Shown here piece by piece: positions 12,235 to 24,618 of a stretch of 64,000 nt of DNA (position 1 is the first letter of the stretch; every line of letters begins with the position of its first letter). The stretch is from the NCBI RefSeq assembly GCF_014898815.1, contig NW_026515544.1:2170001-2234000 (forward strand), written 5' to 3'. A program made the translations under genes and the position numbers. Source of the DNA: Panonychus citri (lineage: Eukaryota > Arthropoda > Arachnida > Trombidiformes > Tetranychidae). The notes beneath the pieces were generated by a model, which did no database searches, was not told where the DNA came from, and saw only the letters and a program-made list of their open reading frames with translations.

Positions 12235-15200
12235 AGCCTCAATAGCTTCTGTGTTTGTGTACATAATACTACGTGAGAACTCACAATCATCCTTTATGCA
12301 AAAACAATTCAAACGCAGTTCTGACCTTCGTGCTTAGGCAAAAAAGAGAGAGAGAGAGATAAATGGGGAGAGTTTAATATCAAAGAGGCGAGGGTTTAGT
12401 GGGTGTGGGGTCTCCAGGTAGATACAAGGGATGGCTAATGATACCTTTAGTCAACTAACCTCAGGTCTTACCAAAGGGCCTCCTCTTAAGCTTGAGCACA
12501 CCAATGAACCGGCAACTCTTAATATCATATTTGTTGCGCTCTAACTATACCCAGTCTCTCACTCACTCTCCCTCACAGTAGCCTAATGTTATCATCAGTA
12601 TTTTGGACACACAAGCTTTGCTAATTGGGCTTCTCCCAGTTGTCTATGAAATCTATTGGATTCGTGCTTGATAAACTTGATTATAATTTGACCACAAATG
12701 ATGATTTGATTACAAATTTACCGTTACCGTGATTTAATTGCATTTATAAATCTAATATATAACATGCTGATGAAACATTAGCACACAATCGTAATGATGT
12801 TTTCTGTTTGTTGATTACCTTTTCTTTTCATTTCTTTTTTTCATTTTATTTTCTATTTTTAAATGAAACATTTTCTCCAACCCATTAGATTTTTGGTTAT
12901 TTTGTTGGTCAGTTTGTGTGTCCATTTTGTTTATATATTAGTTTTTGTTATCACCAAATCAAATGATTGTTATCAACATCATCATCCAACGTTTTCTCAT
13001 CAATCATATTACAACTGTTTACAATTTAGATCATTCCCATTGATTAGCTTAACTGTACTGAACTAGATTAACTTTACCATTAAGTAAAGTTAATTGTTGT
13101 ATGTGTGTATGTGTGTATGTGAGTGTCCATTCATCTTCATCAATTTTATCATTATCATAATTTTACAAACTACCGGAAATTAAATTTGTCCATTTTTTTT
13201 CAATTCATTTTCCGTATTCCTTACGATTCCTTTATAATTTTATGTGTGTTCATTGTTATAATCAACAAGCAATCAACGAATCAACTATTGTTATTATCAA
13301 ACATTTTCGGAATTAACAGAAAGCTATTAATTTTATCTGCCAATTTTATCAATTGTTTTCTTAATCATCACCAAGCTCATATCGTTATCCAGAATCATTA
13401 TGATTTAATATTGAGAATAGTAAGAAACATGTTAAACTGTAATTGTAAATTGATTGATAAAATGTTATTTATTAACAAATAATCATGAAACTCATTTAAT
13501 TTGGTGATTATCTTTAAAGAGATAAATATTAATCAATGATTAAGATTATGGTGAAGATGAAGATGTTGATTATAGTAGTAGGAACAAGGAAGCTTATAAT
13601 GAGTTAAATGAGAAAGAAAAACAATCAAAACAATGAGTGAAAATCAATTTTAAGCCCAGTCCACCTCTTTCTAGCACAATTAAAGGGCCAGGTAAGGTCA
13701 AGTTGATTGTTATTATTATTGTTATGATTATTGTTGTTTTTATGATGATGATGATTAAACTTTTATAGTTATTAAATGAATCTCACTTGGCCCTACCTTT
13801 AAATTTGGATTGATTCAATTTTGACAACAGTATGTGGCTAACCTGAAGTTCATATGTTGTTAGGTGTTCATCATTAGGTTACCTTAACCTAACCCATCTT
13901 GATGTTGTTTAGATAGTTAACCCTTGGTTGTCTCTCTCTCTCTCTCTCGCTCCCTTTTCATCATGATCATTATAATTTTTAAGGTCAACTATGTTGATGA
14001 TTGTTCAGAAATCAGAATTGTGTTTGCTAACCATTACAGTGGTGGTTTTATCAGGTTAATGATGATGATCTTCATCATCATCCTCTCTTAGTCTTTGTCT
14101 TCTGCTCTCTCTCACTCACCTACAGGGAGGTGACTCTCTTATGTGGGATATAATTATTATATACTTTTCATTGTAATGATTATGAATGAAACCACAACAT
14201 GATTTACTATTCATTTTCTGTCACTCATGATATACAATTCCTACATCTTTTCTCATCTCATGATTCATATTTTTCTATTATCATTTAATTGATAATATTT
14301 GTCACCCTTTTTTTTCATCTCATTTTGTTTAATTTCAATCCGTAATCATTTCCTTATCTATCGTTTTAATTGAGTTTCATTATCTTAATAAATCAATCAT
14401 CGAACTACCTCATTTCCAACTAACATGATTTCTTCAGTATAATGAAAATCATATCTTACCTTTTTATCAGAAAAAAAGAACAACAAAAATGTTGATCATC
14501 TCTTCCCCATCTTATTTAGTAATTTTCTCTCTCTCTCTCTCTCCATCTCATCATTTATCTTCTTCTGTTATATGAATCGTGATGAGTTCTTGCAACATTA
14601 TTGCTGAAGGACTTGATGATCGCCATCATCATCTTTTTTCAGGCCGAAATTGTATGAATCCCTTCAAGGTCTTATCCTGTTCCTTTTGTTTACTCAATCT
14701 CAATTTTTTCTTCTTCTTGATTCCAATATGATTTTCTCATTGAAACCTCTCCCCTGGTTATTATTTCTTTGATTTATAAGAAACCTTTTATCTCTCTCTC
14801 TCTCTCTCCCTTTCAATCCTTTTTTCATCATCTTCATTATTTTCAATCTTCTCTCATGCTTAGCAATTTGTTATCTTCATTCACTCATCCATCTACCCTG
14901 ATAATAGATTTCAAGTAATCTTGAATTCTGATTTCCATTTACCTTGATTTTACCTTGTTGTGAATCTCCAAGTCTATCAAGTTTTACTTTTATACTTTTC
15001 TCATCTCATTACAATTAAGCTTTACGATATCTCTCTTTCTCTCTCCTCTCTAATTGTTTAAATATGTTCAAAAATAGTTGAACAATTAAATTGTTTGATT
15101 ATCATTTGATTATCACTGAAATTGCTCTTTAAAACCTTGTATTCTGGTTTTCATGTTGCATGTTAAATCAATTGAGAAACTTTTATTTATTTTCCATTCT

Positions 15201-18200
15201 GAATCATTTCAGAAAGTTTGAGTTACGATTTAAATTCACTCTTGATCTCCTCTTAAGCTGCGATTCATGATTGTTGACACTCTCACTCCTCTTTTATCCC
15301 TCCCTCACGCCCTCCACTACCTTGTATCTATTAAACTTTCTCTCTCCTTCATCTAAATTTGAATTGATTTCATTGATTTAATCTAATGTTGATCTGATTT
15401 CTCAATAATTTTTTTCATGAACTTTTTTAATCGCAACTTATTCAAATGAGAGAAACTTTTTCTTTCCAATATATTTTTAATAAGTTTCTGCTTAATAACA
15501 AATCTCGGTCATATAATCAAATGTTAATCTCTTTTCACAATCAACTTGAATTGAACAATAATCAAGGTACATTTTGACCTAACCTTTCAATCTTTACCTT
15601 TACCTTTCTGTTGATGATAATCAGTAGGCGTTGGTGAAGTTTATCTCATCTGAATTCATCTATTTTCTGACTTTATCATGATGATGATGATGAGAGGGAT
15701 CAGTATTGAGTTGACTTTCCTCTTGAACTTTTCCATCCTCTTAACTGCCCACTCATCGATCAGTTTCCACTTGATTATTTATATCAATTAACTGAAACCA
15801 TAATTTGTATTTTCTAATCAATTGTGATGATGATGATGACCATTGATATTTGATGATGTTGATTAGTTTTTAACTTAACTTGGGTGTACTTTGATTCCTT
15901 CCTTAATTTGATTCAAATTGATTGATAAAACCATTTCACCCAACCTATTACCTTTAAATTGTAACAATTTACTTTCACTTTTGATTAATATTTTCCCGAT
16001 GATTAACTTTATCATTTATGATCTAATTTATTTCTGATCATCATCACATTAATCTTGTCATTTAATTGTTTCAAACTTTCACTTGAAACTTTTTTTCTCA
16101 ATCTCATTCATTAACTTTTATTACCATGAATTAAATATAACCCTCATGAAACGTTATTCATGTCATTCTCAGAATCATGATTATCATTTAATCTTTGAGT
16201 CCTTGATTTAATTCATTTTTAATTGTTGAATAAGAAATATAAATTATATATATACAAAATATGATAAATGTTGACGGGAATTTCCTCTTGATTGTAATTT
16301 AATTTAACAATTGAGTTACACCAACTCGATGACCATTTCGTTGATTTGACTCAAGATGACCAACTATCAACATGAGTACAATTAAATAGATATTATCTTG
16401 ATTACTTTCATTGTGTTTATTATAATTGTATAATTATTATTATTGCTATTTAAATGTTAACAATAATCTGATTATCTTTGATTGTTTGTAATTTGTTCAA
16501 TACTCACTCATGTACAATTATCTTGAATGGTCAGTAATTGGTCAGCAAAAAAAGTGAACTCAATCTTTTTGTTGTTCATTTCTCCTCTTTTCACTTTTAA
16601 CAATTAGCTCAATTGTTTGATACTCTATTTGTATTCATACAGCAATTTAAATGTCTAATCATTTGTGTGTGTGTGTGTTAATTATCTTAACAAACTTAAT
16701 TGTGATTAAATTTATCATTTTTATCACAATTTTCTGGGTTTGGTCATCATGGACTCTCAACAAATCTCATCTTTTATCAACATTTATTACATTAAACTTA
16801 TCTCTCTTATCACTTTCTCTATCATTATTATCATCAGTCTCTATTTATATTTCTTATCCATCTTTATCATCAACATCCTCTTCTCTCTCTCTCTCTCTCT
16901 CTCGCTCTCTTCCTCCCTTCCACCCACTTCCCAAATAACACTCATTATGTACTTTTGATTATCATCACAAGTCGCTTGTTGATTAGTTGAACGTTTTATT
17001 GCATGTCAATCTAATACAATAACACTAACCTCATCATCACCATCTGATTGTCAACCCACAATTTAAATGATGATTACTATTTAATTGTCTCTCTAGGCAA
17101 CATATAACTGTATTTAAACATAAATATTGAATTAATGTTGAACTTATCCAACCCTTGCCTCTTCCGATGTTGAATTAATCATTTAAATGTAAAACTTAAT
17201 GACAATGAGAAAAGGTTAGCAATCAGTTATATTTACATTCCCCTCCAAGGTCAGTTAATTATAATCATAATGTGATCCAGAATTTAAATACAATAATACA
17301 GTAATGATGACAATCGTCATCATTCAAATAGTAAATATTAATTAATCCTCATGGTATTATTATGATTAAGTTACTTATCATCTTGTCCTTCAATTAAATG
17401 GTATTAAAATTAATCCCCTGTAACCAGGTAAATGATAACACCAAATGAATGCTAAAGGTAAAATCATGTTTAGGGTGTTTATCATATGAATAATCTGAAT
17501 AGTACATAGTTTTTTTTAATTGTTTTCTTTAAATTTCTCTCATAATTTTCATCTTCCTCCTTATTATCAAGCTCTTCCACCCGTATCACAATCTGCTCTC
17601 TCTCTCTCTCTCTGTTATTTCTCCCATTTTCATCTTCCACCTCTACACCTTTACTCTCTAGGTGGGTGTGTAAATGTGTATCCATTCATGAACCTCTACA
17701 TGTGTCTTTATATTCATCAATTTATCCAATACCTTAATTATGTATTTACCTGGATTAGAGTTGATCTGTTTTTGTTGTCTATTGCATATTCATTAAAAAA
17801 TGATTATGTAATTGTTATTAGGATGATGACTTCATCTTTGTTGATAGTTTTACAATATATATTTTTCATAGAGAATTATAATTTTTTTAATTTCACCCTG
17901 ATGATGATAATTATCTAATGATAATAATGATCATTTATCGTGTTTTGAATTTTGGCTTGTCTTTATTTTTTTAAAATCATCTACTAATTATACTAATGAA
18001 AATATCTTTTTCATATTTTTGATTATCATCTCTACATCAAAACTTTTATGTTGTTGATTTTAATCATGGTAACAACATTATTTAGTATGTGATCTACTAT
18101 ATGTTGACAATATTAAGGGAGTTGATTCAATTCACCTAATTACCTAAAAAAAACTTAATTTTACAGTTACTTTTTTACATCTTCATGATGAGCAGACTTT

Positions 18201-20397
18201 AAATGGGTAAATATTTGATTAGCTGTTGGTAATTTTTACCTTAATGTACAAACATTAGTTGTATTTTGATGATTCGCTAATTATATATTCATTTATGTTC
18301 GTGATATTTTTATGGGCCCAGAGGTCACACTCTCACTTTAATATTGGAAAGATGATTTTATCATCTGATTATTTGATAGTCGATAATAGATTCAATTGAA
18401 CTCTGCTTTTGACCTTCATTCATATTTACATACAACTTGGAAAATTGTCTTAAATGATATTTCATGTTTCTCAATAGAGTTAAATATCATTATCCTCATC
18501 ATCATCATCATCATCATCATCATCAGTTGGTATGTGTGCGTGCATTAAAGGGATGCTTGATAAGGTTCTCTCTTTTTACTCTCACTTGATGATAATTTTC
18601 TCCCTCAAAATAATTCATTTTTTTCTTTGTGTATGTCAAAGTTTATTGATCCTTGAAAACTGTTGTTGTCCAGTTAGAGTATTTATAAGGTAAATGTACT
18701 TTCACTTGGACATTTACCTTTTTCATTTCTCTTTCTCTCTTTCATTGTTATGGTCAGTATGTTGTCTATCTTTGAGTATATGAGAAAATAACTGATACTA
18801 ATTTGATATCCAGAGTATTAGTAGGTGTGTCTGATTACCTGATACAATGTAACTTTTACATGTATGAGAAAAATGTGATTACCCTGAAAATTCACGATAT
18901 CTGATGATCATGATGAAGATAATGTGATTTACTAAAACCACTCCACCTTGACATAAATGCTGAGTTTCCTCTTTCCATGTATAATTTTGCTATTCCTATG
19001 TAATGATTATTACTATTATCGTGTGTGTGTGTTTAGTATAATTTTCAATGAAATTGCCATGATTACAATCATGATGATAATTATAACAATTCCCTTGACT
19101 TTTATTAGCCATAAATTTGCGTAAATTGTATGGATTGAAATTTTTTCACATTCATCTCATTTCGATGTCATTGACCAGCAAAAATCAGTTACAATTGTAA
19201 TTAAAGTTGACAAGCGATTCAACCAATCATTTACTACGTTGGGAACAAATTTCATTTGAATTTGAATGGCTACTGATTTGATAATCAATCGACTAATTAA
19301 TTTGTCTTTTTTTTACAATCTCTCAGGTTCTGAAGATTTAAATTCATTTGAAGATGAAAATCTTGTTCGGAGTTTAACTGAATTCGGTGAAAATTATGAG
19401 AGATGGTTCAAAACTGATGATGGCATTTTAAAAGGTAATTGATTTCATGTTGATTCTTATTTGCATTTAAATTGATTGGTTGTTTACTTCATTTCTATTC
19501 AATTGTTGATTGTTTCTCCAATCAATAAATTGTGTTATTGGATAATGTTCATTATTAATTGAAACTGCAATATGTCTGTTCATTGTAATTAATTGATTGT
19601 TTCCTCTTCCTGGATAACAAATGATTACCAATCTCTTAAAATACTTTTGCTCATATTGTTGTTTTACTTTTATGTCTATTTTTTTAGCATCTGAAGAATT
19701 AGCTTCCCATGAAGAGGAAAGTTCATCTCGTAGTTTAACCGATTCACTTGGAACTCATTCAGATCGACCCTGGTCAAAGACTTCTCATGCCGGTGGTAGT
19801 GGTGGTGGTAGTTTCTCTGGTGGTGATAGTAAGAGTAAATTATTACGAGGTAAAAAGAATAAATTTTTCACATCTTCTCCCAATATAACCTGCTCATCAA
19901 TCAATGGTACAGAAACAGCTGATTCACTGGACTTTACCACTGAAAGTTTACCAAATTCTGCTGCCATGATTCAAGGGGCTTCTGCTTTACCAGCATTGGC
20001 CTCGACTTTTATCATCAAAGATGCAAGAGTAAATGCTCCAAATGATGATATTGATGCAAATGCTGATACAATCACTGATGATCTTGTCCCCTTTTCAGTC
20101 TTAGCCAAAGCTCAACCCGAAACATTAGCTCAGGAAGATAACAATATTGCCATGAAATTCAATCTTAAATCCTCATGTTCTTACAATTCCTTATCAACTC
20201 AAACCTATTCTCAACAATTAACCTCATCTAAATCAACCACAACTTCAACCCTAAAAGCAACAAGCACAAAATATTTTTTCATCTATCTTACAATAACCCT
20301 TTTAATGGCTGTCATTTTATCATTACTTGTGACAACATTGTCACCAATTTCACCGCATGTCCAAAAATCTTATCCCAACCGATCACCACCCAACTAA
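5401..20397 (+). CDS. Tail-anchored, probable KASH-domain (klarsicht/nesprin-like) LINC complex protein
   Basis: Five exons join in phase: 5401-5850, 8456-8860, 9032-9191, 19327-19434 and 19688-20397, giving 610 residues. KASH proteins sit in the outer nuclear membrane, bind SUN proteins through a short luminal tail, and link nuclei to the cytoskeleton. Visible features are a Ser/Thr-rich N-terminus with FSQWLTRTERHL near residue 100, a helix with RWHGLWLKSIEY resembling a spectrin-type repeat, a basic RKRHRRRRPR stretch, FGENYERWF, a Ser-rich region, one membrane segment (about 570-592) and an 18-residue tail ending YPNRSPPN. Standard KASH tails end Y-x-N-G-P-P-P-x, so the end matches loosely, but the luminal part is short and lacks the usual Cys. 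Intron 4 spans 9192-19326. Another kind of tail-anchored protein remains possible. Confidence 0.6.
5851..8455 (+). other. Intron 1 of the KASH-type gene
   Basis: GT-AG intron of 2.6 kb with a (CT)n tract at about 5889-5914, a loose inverted similarity (about 6484-6540 against 6850-6895), and a 72-bp direct duplication (7823-7894 and 8083-8154). No other gene was recognised. Confidence 0.55.
7823..8154. repeat. Direct repeat of a 72-bp unit carrying a CTCF-like core
   Basis: 7823-7894 and 8083-8154 are nearly the same sequence, 260 bp apart and of equal length. Both contain CAGATGGCCTTAGTGTCTCT and TTAATTGTTGAC. The first copy has CCACCAGATGGC at 7830-7841, which fits a CTCF-type core; the second has one change (CCATCAGATGGC). 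Confidence 0.75.
12192..12230. repeat. (GA)n microsatellite
   Basis: An almost uninterrupted run of about 19 GA units inside the large intron; it produces Ser-Leu repeat translations on the minus strand that are not genes. Confidence 0.9.
16880..16907. repeat. (CT)n microsatellite
   Basis: About 12 CT units with one interruption inside the large intron. Similar shorter tracts occur at about 13932, 14526, 14790 and 17595. Confidence 0.85.
18495..18525. repeat. (CAT)n microsatellite
   Basis: About ten CAT units in the large intron, about 800 bp before exon 4. Confidence 0.85.
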
Positions 20398-21428
20398 AAA
20401 CATTAACATTAAGAATGCCAATTACAATCCACTCAACAACAAGATTAACCACCATACCCACAAAACATAATCCCCACAAAACAAAACAAACCAATGCCAT
20501 CAAAACCTATGATATTTATCAAAACAAAACGCATGAAGAAAACAAAAAAACATTGAAAAAATACCCAAAAGCCATTATATAAACATTCAGGTATCTCTAT
20601 CTATCTATTGACAATATGTTTCAACAATTTCAATCATCAAACATTGAATAACTTTTTTTTTACTCCATCTCTATGACAACGAAACATAATATCACCTACA
20701 AACATATAAACAATATGCATTGTCATCAACAACATCAACAATTAATACACAATTAAACAACACAAGAAGGAAAAATGCAAACTCCAAGTAAACAAACACA
20801 AAAAATCAACAAAAAAAGGCAAAAAAAGGTGAAAAAAAAACAACACAAAAAAATACGTTTGGTAAAAATGACGAAAAAAAATCCTTATTTATTTTGAATG
20901 TGCCTTCAATTATTCAACAAGAACTATTTATCTAGTCTTAATATCTTACATGATAATCAACAACATTTTATAAAACAACTTATAAACTTTGATTATACAA
21001 TTAACGGTAATCATCCCAAAAAAAGTTTCCATCAATAAACTATATTGGTCTTTTTTATATACTATCAACCATTAATTGTTTTCCCAATTTATTTCACCTT
21101 TAAATTGTAACCTTAATCAGATCGGCTCATTGAAACAGGTTAAGAATGAATCGGTTTTCTTATTTTTCTGTTTTCAGATTTTCAAATTCGCGCGAAAATT
21201 TATAACTTTCTCTTGTTTTCCTTGAAAATTTCTCATCAAATCAATTCTCGATTCGTAAAAATCATAATCCAAGATGTTTCTCGATTCCTTGGACAGAATG
21301 ACATGAATGAAAGAGAAGAAGAAAAAAATAACAGAATTTTAATTCGATTGGATTAGCAAAATGATTTGAATTGAGAAAAAATAAAATGATGATTGATTGT
21401 TTCACCCGAATGTCGATTCTTAGGTCAT
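20398..21428. other. Convergent 3' spacer between the KASH-type gene and the left P450
   Basis: Holds the 3' UTR of the plus-strand gene (A- and CAACA-rich) and the downstream region of the minus-strand P450. No other coding sequence was recognised. Confidence 0.5.
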
Positions 21429-23355
21429 TTACATAGGTCGATTTGCAAAGATTTCGGTTGATGAGTGAACTTTACGAATTGACTCTTTCGTGAAGCATAA
21501 TTTCAGGGGACATGAAGGTTTCAAAGCGAATTCAATGATGACGGAAACATCTTCGAGTTTCTTTACTGATAGAATTTCAAATCTTCTAATAATATGAATG
21601 AGAAAAACTTTCATCTCAATGAGTGCAAATCGATAACCAATACAGTATCTCGGTGAAACGCCGAAGGGTAAATAAGCCCCTTTAGGAATATCAGTTATAT
21701 TTGATGAGTCGAAACGTTCAGGATTATATTGAGAGGGATTAGGATAAATTCTGGGATCACGATGAATACCAAAATGTTGCATACGACGGTCGTTCCGGCA
21801 AGTAAACGATAACCATTCATATCGATGGACTCATCTAGATCTCTTCCAATTAACGGTATTGGAGGATAAAGTCTCATCGACTCCTTAATACACTTATCAA
21901 GATATTCACATTGATTAACTTTCTCAATATCATTAACTGGTTCGTTGTCAGGAAACATTGATGTAATTTCTTGATATAATTTATCTTGAATATCAAGACG
22001 ATTTCCTGAAAGAAATGAGAAAAAAAGTTGAGATAACTTGAAGGTTAAATGACCTTAAGATCTTACCTAAGATGAACAATGTCCAGTTAAGTCCAGTAGC
22101 TGTAGTCTCATGCCCTGCGGCGACAGTTGTGAACAGTTCTTCACTTATTCCTTCCGAATCGATTTTGCCCTTATTAGAGCTCATAAGTAAATCCACGAAA
22201 TTGCTGGACGAAGATCGATTGTTATTTTCTTGACCATTGATTTCATTAGAATTGTGATCAAAAATTTGCTTGACCGAAGAATCAAAAAATCGATACACCT
22301 TATTGGTCATTTGATAATTTTCTTTGCCCAATTTAGTTGTTCGGAAAAGTCGATCGTTCCATATAAGCGGATTGAATATTCTCGCCATCGTTACCGATTC
22401 CATTACCTCGATAGTCTTAATCATGTGAACTTTATCCTCTTTATTTGTGTCCACCGGCATATTCAAGGTCACTTGAAAGATAATATCACAAGTCGATGAA
22501 TGAATATGCTCAGCGAGGTTTAAAGGTTTCCCTTTATGCGAAAGCTTGACCAGTTCCTCATTTATCAGCGAACCAAAGACTTGGTCAATGGTCAGTATAA
22601 AGTTTTTCTGTTGTTTACTAACGAAAAAAGGTTCAATCATTTTTCGTCTCATTTTCCATTTATCACCTTTCGAAGTGACCAAACCCTCTTTAAGTCCAAT
22701 AAACTTATAGAATGCCGGTTTACTTATCGAGTTTTTACTCATCAATATCTATTGTTGGAGAGAGAGAGAGATAATCATAATTAATCGAGGAAACAATTAA
22801 AAACTCTAGATAACAGTTAATCACCTCGACACATTTATAGTCACATAAAAAAACCAAAGGTGACCAACTAATCCAGATCACATAAAGACCCGATTTAGCT
22901 TGATGGTCAGAAGCCGTTCGGACAAAAAAGTTAGTTGTATTAACTGTTGATTGGAAAAAATATTGAAATAAATTGTAGTTAATTGAGAATCTGATCAATA
23001 TTTACAATCAAACTTGATGATTGTCAAGGAAAAGATTATGAAAATGAAATCAACCTTAATCCGGTTGTGGATTAGACTCACATTGATATGTTGCTAATTC
23101 AGTGTTCCAATAATCAGGTAGCAATTTAATCACATCACCAAATAGATATGAACAATTAACATCCCTTGGAAATTTACAATAATGATTAAGAAATTTGATT
23201 AGGTTGTAAACCTTTTTAACAATGAAAACCAATAAAACAATTACAATTAAGTTAATTAACGATTTATCAATGAGCTGTAAATTATTAACACTAAATATCA
23301 TTATGATGATGATGAGATTAACTTGATAACATTTGACAAAAACTTTTACAATCAA
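21429..23355 (-). pseudogene. Cytochrome P450 (clan-4-like), frameshifted in the last exon
   Basis: A microsomal heme monooxygenase gene with exons 23355-23082, 22943-22825, 22748-22067 and 22005-21429; phases and exon pattern equal those of the neighbour at 24619-26472. It shows an N-terminal membrane segment, GLVTSKGDKW (C-helix), AAGHETTATGL (I-helix), KESMR (K-helix) and NPERF. Within the last exon, similarity changes frame at about 21771-21774: CNI is followed out of frame by GIHRDPRIYPNP. One T missing from a TTTT run would explain it. The heme loop reads FGVSPRYCIG, so the first conserved Gly of FxxGxRxCxG is Ser, while the Cys is kept. Either a recent pseudogene or an assembly indel; the Ser change supports relaxed selection. 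The first Met could also be at about 23301. Confidence 0.8.
22756..22772. repeat. Short (GA)n tract at the intron 2 acceptor of the left P450
   Basis: The CT-rich strand of this tract forms the polypyrimidine stretch just upstream of the exon 3 acceptor of the minus-strand P450. Confidence 0.6.
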
Positions 23356-24618
23356 ATTGTTATTATCAAGTTATCGATGAAAATGAAACAATTACAACTG
23401 AATTGAATCAAAATTTAGTTAAATTACCTTTCCAAGGAATTGATTTAATTATAATTACACTGGTGAAAAAGGAGGAGAGATTAATGAATTTCAACATAAA
23501 TTGTTTACCTTGGAAACTTTTACAATTTAATTAAACTGTTAACCGGTTTGATTACTATCAATGAAAATTTACTCTGTAAATCATCATGATAATAACTAAT
23601 TAGGGAAAATAAAAGGTGACAATTGACAGCAATCAGTCAATAGCTTGTTAATTAGTTTACAACCCAAGTTATTAACACAGGAATTAATTGTTGTCAAAAT
23701 TATGAATCTCAATTGTTATTCATTTGGATAATCATTTAGATAAACATTGATTTTGATGAAAATTCCCTAAATGATTAACATGCAAACTTAATAGTTGAAT
23801 TTAAGTTGACCAATTGTTGAACAATTAAGGTAATCAACTGAAAAGAGAGAGAAGCAATTTGATTGTATCTCTTAATTATTTTCTGATCACTTTTGTCAGT
23901 TTTTACAATTGAATTGATTGTTTGACCTTCTCACAATCAAAAAATGATATTAGTTAAACCTAATCAGTGGCAATTGATTTAATAGCATCAAATTAGCGAT
24001 ATGAATTCTGTTCAACTAATCGCTGCTCGTTACTACTTTACGATCATTAGTCTGAAATCAGGAAATTTGCCTGATTACCTTGAAATTTATTTCGATTGAA
24101 AATCGTAATCAAGGTAAATAAGATGGACACCACGTGGAAGGGAAATTCATTGAGGTTGCCTGAGAGAGAGAGAGAGAGCGAGAGCTAAAAATAATTCAGC
24201 TAATAAATTCTAGTCAATTAGTATTATTTAATTTCGCTAATGATGAATATTAATTTCCAATTGACTATTTTAAACGATTCGAAAGTTTAATTAGCGTGAA
24301 AATTTCTTCTTTATTCAATAATTAAGGAGTTTTTTCTACCATTGATCAAACAGTTAATTATGATTAAAATTAGTCAGTCTTCTGGTTTAACCAGTTTCTC
24401 TCATAATAGTTAACCGAATTACCCTTTCAGGCTTTCTCCAGCCTCGGGGTTCTATTAGTCTTGTCTATCTTGTCTAGTGTGAGAGAGTTTAAATCATAGA
24501 GTTGTGAGCATTTAAGCTAATCGGATTTAAGAGAAAATCTTCATTTGATTATTGGGAATTCACCTTAACACTTTTCCATCCAAAGTTCCCCAAGTGTATT
24601 CATTGTAATTCTATTGCA
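23356..24618. other. Divergent spacer between the two P450 genes
   Basis: A 1.26-kb head-to-head spacer that must hold both promoters. It is AT-rich with a GA tract at about 24161-24184. No clear TATA or regulatory element could be assigned. Confidence 0.5.

Larger units (their letters stand above)
9192..19326 (+). other. Large intron (about 10.1 kb) of the KASH-type gene
   Basis: Bounded by donor GTAAGT at 9192 and acceptor CTCAG ending at 19326. It is AT-rich and full of (CT)n/(GA)n tracts (12192-12230, about 13932, 14526, 14790, 16880 and 17595), GT tracts (about 16666 and 19021) and a CAT tract (18495-18525). ORFs at 11694, 12863, 13123, 16651 and 17520 are T-rich, repeat-driven translations with no family resemblance. 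No nested gene was recognised, although a long intron like this may hold enhancers. Confidence 0.5.

Noticed and set aside
12052..12312. ORF with Ser-Leu repeats on the minus strand
   Set aside because: It is a translation of the (GA)n microsatellite inside the large intron.
13123..13482. 119-codon ORF in the large intron
   Set aside because: AT-rich composition, no motif, no splice partners; probably chance.
16651..16958. Overlapping plus-strand ORFs
   Set aside because: Hydrophobic Ser/Leu/Ile translation of (GT)n and (CT)n tracts.
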